A DNA stretch of 64,000 nucleotides, taken from positions 930,001 through 994,000 of the forward strand of contig PUFA01000143.1 in assembly GCA_003508835.1 (NCBI GenBank), written 5' to 3'. The stretch is from Eonycteris spelaea. Its lineage: Eukaryota > Chordata > Mammalia > Chiroptera > Pteropodidae. Below, piece by piece: positions 59,026 to 64,000 of the stretch; position 1 is the stretch's first letter; every line of letters begins with the position of its first letter. The notes under the pieces were generated by a model. The model was given only the letters and a program-made list of their open reading frames with translations, had not been told where the DNA came from and did not search any database. The position numbers and the translations under genes are program-made.

Positions 59026-62000
59026 ATATATTATTATAAAAATATAATAATGTAATAGACTTGTCTAAATGTAGCCATGTACAACAATGCTTCCTGGCAC
59101 TAACTGAAAAATATTTACAAAACAAAAACAACAACAACAAAAAATTAGGCATTTTTAAGCTTAGTAAAAACAATTTCAGAATGTGACGTTAGAAGAGTCA
59201 AACATGGAGGACAGATAAAAAATAATAAAAAATGATCACTGTCTAGAATGAAAAACTCAATAACAAGTTTAAAAGAAAAAGAAATCAGATATAAAATTTT
59301 AAAAGTTCAAAATAGCTCAATTCAGCTAGAGTGTACTATAGACAAAGGTCAAATTTAATAAGTAATGTTTATTACATGTATCATTGAGTTACCAGAAAAA
59401 GAATAAATAATTCAAAATCAAAGGCTATTTTATTAGTTTCGCACTTAGTACACAACACATTTATTTTGACTCAACTAAAGAACAGAGAAAAAGTGATTTT
59501 TAATTTTAGGCAAAAATTGTTGAATCTATGACATGGTTGGTAAAAAAGAAAGACAGAATTTAGTCAACAATAAGTTTGTGCCACATATGGCATATAGTTA
59601 GAATTTATTACTAGGAGACATGGCCTCAACTATGCTGAGGGTGATGATATTCTTTGAAACAACTCAAAAGTTATATTTAATAATGTTTGGGTTTGCTCTG
59701 TCTTGAAAATATTTCAAATTTGACTGTATATCCACTCTTGAATGCTGGAGGGAAATGCCTATTAAATGCTATTAAGCCAATTATATTTGTTTATTCCATA
59801 TTTCAGATACCCTAGAAAAACGTGATCTGGCTCATATCTGTTTCTTTCTCTCTTTCACACGCATATACATGCATACGCACACTCACAAAACTCTGAATTT
59901 TATTATTACCAAACTCTTTATAAATACTATTTTGTAGCTCCCTGAAGCTGGATACTTGTTTTTCACTCTATTTCCAGCACCATGGATGCCTAGAACATAA
60001 TAGCTACTAAATAAATGATGTTTTGTGCTTGGATGAACCATGCTCTCAAATGCCTTTATGATTTTGAATCTGACAGTCTTACATATTCACATTTGTCTGC
60101 CAAAAACATATTCTCTTTTCTACCTGAGAGACTTTCTAATGGCCTCTAAATATTTTCTTAAACTCTGAGATATTATTTCTTAATTGCTCTCAGTGCCCCT
60201 TGGTCTTCACCTATTAAAACATATTAGGGTCTCTTAGAAATGTTGATTTACTTGTCTGACTTTATCACTGAAGTATGAGTATCTTAAAGTCATCATTTTA
60301 TTGTTATAGCTTCATGTCTAAAATTATAACAGGAATAAAGCTGCTATAACTATCTTTTGATATGGATTTTGATATGAATTTGAGATATCAATAATATTTT
60401 CCCCCAGATGATATTGTAATTGTATACTTACCTACAACTCACTCTATGTTATACATAAAATACTTGTCCTTTTCACAAAAGGGGGAAGTTTTGTTTTTAT
60501 CATAGTAGTTTTCAAGTTTCTCGACAGAATCTTTGTTGAATTATAAAGTACAGAAGTTTAAAAAGTATTGATTTAGTTCAATTTATTGCCTTTTTACTGT
60601 GCTAATACTGACCCCTTAGAAATTTCCCAACCTCTATCAGTAAACATGTTGTCAGTTCTATGATTCAACAACTTTATCCACCAATTGTCCTATTTATATT
60701 GAATATAAATCCTTACACTGAAGCTTAAACCCATTTCCCTCTCTATGTTTTCATGATAACACTGGAAGTTAATGGAAAATTAAAATGAATATGGAAAGGG
60801 AATTAAAATATAATTAATATTTGATTGCATAATATAATCATTAATCATTCATTTTTTTATCCTACAAACACTTACTGAGGGATCATTAATAGTCAAGCAC
60901 TGTGTTGGGGGCTTTATATAGAATTAAAATATGAACAATTAAAATTATTTTATCAAAATTTTAGCAGAAAAAGTTTTAGTGTTGGGGCTGACTGAGCATT
61001 TTTTTCATTTGTACTGATAATTGCTCTTGTTTCTCATAATAATCATATATGTGTATGTATATACCTGATATATGTAAATGTTTAGAAAATTAATATTGTA
61101 AATAATTAATTTGTCTGGATTAATGAGTATTATATCATTTCTAGACTCAAATTTATTTTGTTTTTGGAAGTGTTGTCTTATTGCTAGAAATCTTTTAATA
61201 CACTTTCTTGTTATATTATATCTAGAAAGATGCTGAGATCAAATTGAAATTTTCTTTATTTATGAGAAATTGAAGCCTAAAGGTGTTAACAGTCAGAATT
61301 AAACCCAATTCCTTGACTCCTCACTCATGCTTTCCTTTATTTATTTATTCTCTCACTTATTCATGGATCGATTGATTCATTTATTCATTCAACAAATATA
61401 TAGCAAAATCTACTATGTGTTGGTGCTGAGATACTAGTGCCTTTCCACAGTGCTTTCATGTCTGCTTACTAGCACTTATGAGAAAACAGCCTCCAATATT
61501 TCAAAATCTAACAGTAAATGACAAACATCAAATCTCACTACTAATGATTATAGATATAAGAACAGGAATGGAGTTATATTTAAGATGATATAACACTGTT
61601 CACTTAAAAAAGTATAACATTTTTAGCCTAGATATCCAGTCCTCTAGCCTTTTAAAGTTGATAGAACTGGAGTTATCCTTTTTTTTTTATATGCAAATAA
61701 TGAGTCTCAAAGGTCTACCACATGTACTGTGGAAATGTCAACAAGATCCATATTTGTGAGAATTTTTCTCAGGACTTCTTTGCTCTTTGCACATCCTGAA
61801 TTCCTAGTGCTAGTTTGTTTATAGTTTCTGGTGCCACTTTCTTACTTTCTATAGACTTTCTTTCTCAGTTACTCTCTGTTCAATTATTGTTTAATTGATT
61901 ATTAGCAAAAGGTGCTATTTGTAACACATTTTATTGAAGGTTTGTAGGATATAAAGGGGGATTACACCATAGCACTGAAAGAGAAACAATCTATAATTAA

Positions 62001-64000
62001 ATATTAGTCATTTAAAGATTATCTAATTATTCTTAACACAAGGAATTTCATAGTGGACCACAGGGTTTATAGGCCCTAATCTTATCCATACTTATTGACT
62101 GTCCCTCACCTCTACTAAGGTGATTTTCCCATTTCTCTATTTCTTCCACCAACTCTCTTACTAGTTAAAAATTTCAAACTGCTCTACTGGAAGTAATTTT
62201 AAAAAATTACGTTAGATCTCAACTTCCAGTCTGGTCTTAATTCTAGGTTTCTAGGTCTATCTGTGTAAACCTACAAAGTCCTCTTATAAAGCTAAAAAAC
62301 AAACAAACAAACAAACAAAAAACGACAGTCTATCTGTGTTTCAAGCTAGACACTTCCCAGACTAAAAGGGGTCAGGATCTTACTTATTTCACTATTCAAT
62401 ATGTAACTACCATCTTATATTAAAAAATAACCAATATTGCGATGATTCAGAGAATTAATCACAACTCTTGATGTCAGTGTGATACCAGTATATGAGTTAT
62501 GTTATCTCCTTTGTGAACCATTTTTCTTATTAAACATTCATGCCATATACAAGTAGCTAGTTTTTCCTTAATGCCCAACACTTTTCCTCATATATTACTA
62601 TTAGAGCATATATAGGACACAATACCTACAAATATGTCTTGATTTCTTTGAGGCAGTAGACTAAATCATGAATTTACCATCTCAAATTTATTGAATAACA
62701 AAAAAAAAGTAAAATGAAAATGTTATAAGAACATTATAAAATAATAAAGGGTATAATCAAAGGGCCAGAAATTATAAAGAATCTTGGAAGAATAGAGAAT
62801 AGAACAGAAAAACAAAGTATATTATGGTGAGTGATAAAGCTGGAGAAGTAGTCAGAGCTTAAATCATACAAATTCTGCAGACTATAAGAAGGATTTCATA
62901 TTTAATTTCAAGTGCAATGGAAAGTCATTAAAGAATTTTAGTTGGGGAAATGACATAATCTAATTTAAATTGTTGTAAGCTAATTCATGGAGATTCTTGG
63001 AAATGGTGTTCTGAACTCAAGTTCGGGATACCCACATTCCCTATTTCTTATTAACTACATGTCCTCTAAAATGCAGGAAAGAGGACATGTAGCTTGACAA
63101 GCTGCAGCAATGTTTATTTGTTCAAAGGCTTTGCCAAAATATTTGGAGGAGGAAACACACAAAATCTTGATGATGGTGTTAAGGTACACTGAAATTCAGG
63201 ATCTTCCAAGACCCAGAAGTACTGAAAGGGAAGACAAACGAATGGACTAAGATAAATCTTATGCCCAAGACTGGGAATGCATTAAGACTTTTAACTGAAG
63301 AAAACACAGATCAGAGAAGCCTCCTTCTGGTGCCTCAACAGAGACCTGACAGTTGATACTTACACATCACTTGCTCACTGGAAGCCAATCTGTGTACTTT
63401 TAGATTTCCCATCACATGAATAATTCAGGAAACTGGCCCTAGCCACTAGAGTTGAATAAAGATATAAGTAGGTAAAGGAAAATATTAGTACTCTCAAAGA
63501 AATCAAGCAGAACCTTTCGAATAGATGGTTCTTATGAATTAAAATTGCAACACGTAAATATTAGGACTTCTAAGTTAAAATAAAAAATGAAAAAAATCAT
63601 CTATGAAAAAGTAAGAAAAAAGAAAAAGAAACAATAAAGTAAACATAAACAGTAAACATAAATTAAAATGGAAAAAATAAAATAAATATTTCAGTTATCC
63701 CTCTAAATATCAGCCTGAGAGGAAAAAATAGTTTTGTAATTATTTTCTATGAAAATATTAAAACTGATTTTAAAAAAAGATGAAAAATGAGTGAGCAGAT
63801 ACTGTAGATAGATAGACAAAAGAAGAGCAGTCATGTCTACAAGAGACTCATTTGAGATCAAGACACAGTTTGAAAGTATAAAAAAAACTTACTGTTTTAA
63901 AAATATTTTCATTTTAATAAAAATATAAAACCAAAAGAACATAACATTTAATTTAGTAAATTAAAAAATATAACAAAAATAGTAAGAAATTGGAATTAGA
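59026..64000. other. AT-rich intergenic DNA, no gene seen
   Basis: An L2-like tail lies at about 59940-60025 ('ccagcaccatggatgcctag' to 'aataaatgatg'). Weak reverse L2 ends lie near 60850-60930 and 61370-61440, a MIR-like piece near 61255-61320, and an (AAAC)n run at about 62296-62322. No recognisable protein frame. Confidence 0.4.

Noticed and set aside
1..64000. CRISPR array, operon or other prokaryotic system
   Set aside because: Repeat content, long non-coding stretches and ERV/LINE/SINE make-up are mammalian; no spaced direct repeat arrays were seen.

Overview
The window looks like an AT-rich, gene-poor stretch of a placental mammal chromosome. It is full of ancient shared repeats (MIR, L2, MER5A-like) and old and younger LINE-1 pieces. 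The younger LINE-1 3' ends resemble those of laurasiatherian mammals; a bat is possible, but I cannot fix the species. I see no host protein-coding gene, no exon and no tRNA gene. Outside the retroviral block, open frames are short, shared with repeats, or fall in low-complexity DNA.

The main content is a nested endogenous retrovirus (ERV) at 23252-34939, entirely on the minus strand. The outer gammaretrovirus-type provirus has LTRs at 23252-23759 (3') and 34383-34939 (5'), a 5-bp target duplication GTTAG, and a tRNA-Pro-type primer binding site. Its leader, between primer site and gag, was hit by a second gammaretrovirus-type provirus in the same orientation at 28771-34161. That inner element has LTRs at 28771-29147 (3') and 33786-34161 (5'), a 5-bp target duplication CCTGC, and a tRNA-Thr-type primer site. 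By hand alignment the outer LTRs differ at about 16 substitutions plus indels over about 505 shared bases. The inner LTRs differ at about 9 substitutions plus one indel over 377, which fits the outer element being older.

Both proviruses are defective. The outer one has a gag with early stops and a large internal deletion, a pol lacking protease and the RT palm but keeping RNase H and integrase, and a frameshifted env. The inner one keeps a 474-codon open frame in which matrix-p12-capsid is fused in frame to a piece of RT. After it come an RT/integrase remnant with a further deletion and an env in which SU is joined to the C-terminal part of TM. Each element also has a short hydrophobic leader frame just upstream of gag, a possible glycoGag-type remnant.

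The right flank (34945-64000) holds an old antisense LINE-1 3' end, a perfect 78-bp tandem duplication beside a 380-bp polypurine tract, and a 5S rRNA-derived retropseudogene with a TAAA-type tail. It also holds two solo LTRs with target duplications about 420 bp apart, several MIR/L2 copies, and an internally deleted LINE-1 (56500-59025) that keeps its 5' UTR. The remaining AT-rich DNA shows nothing I can name. A few blocks look unusually free of repeats and could be conserved non-coding elements, but that needs alignment.
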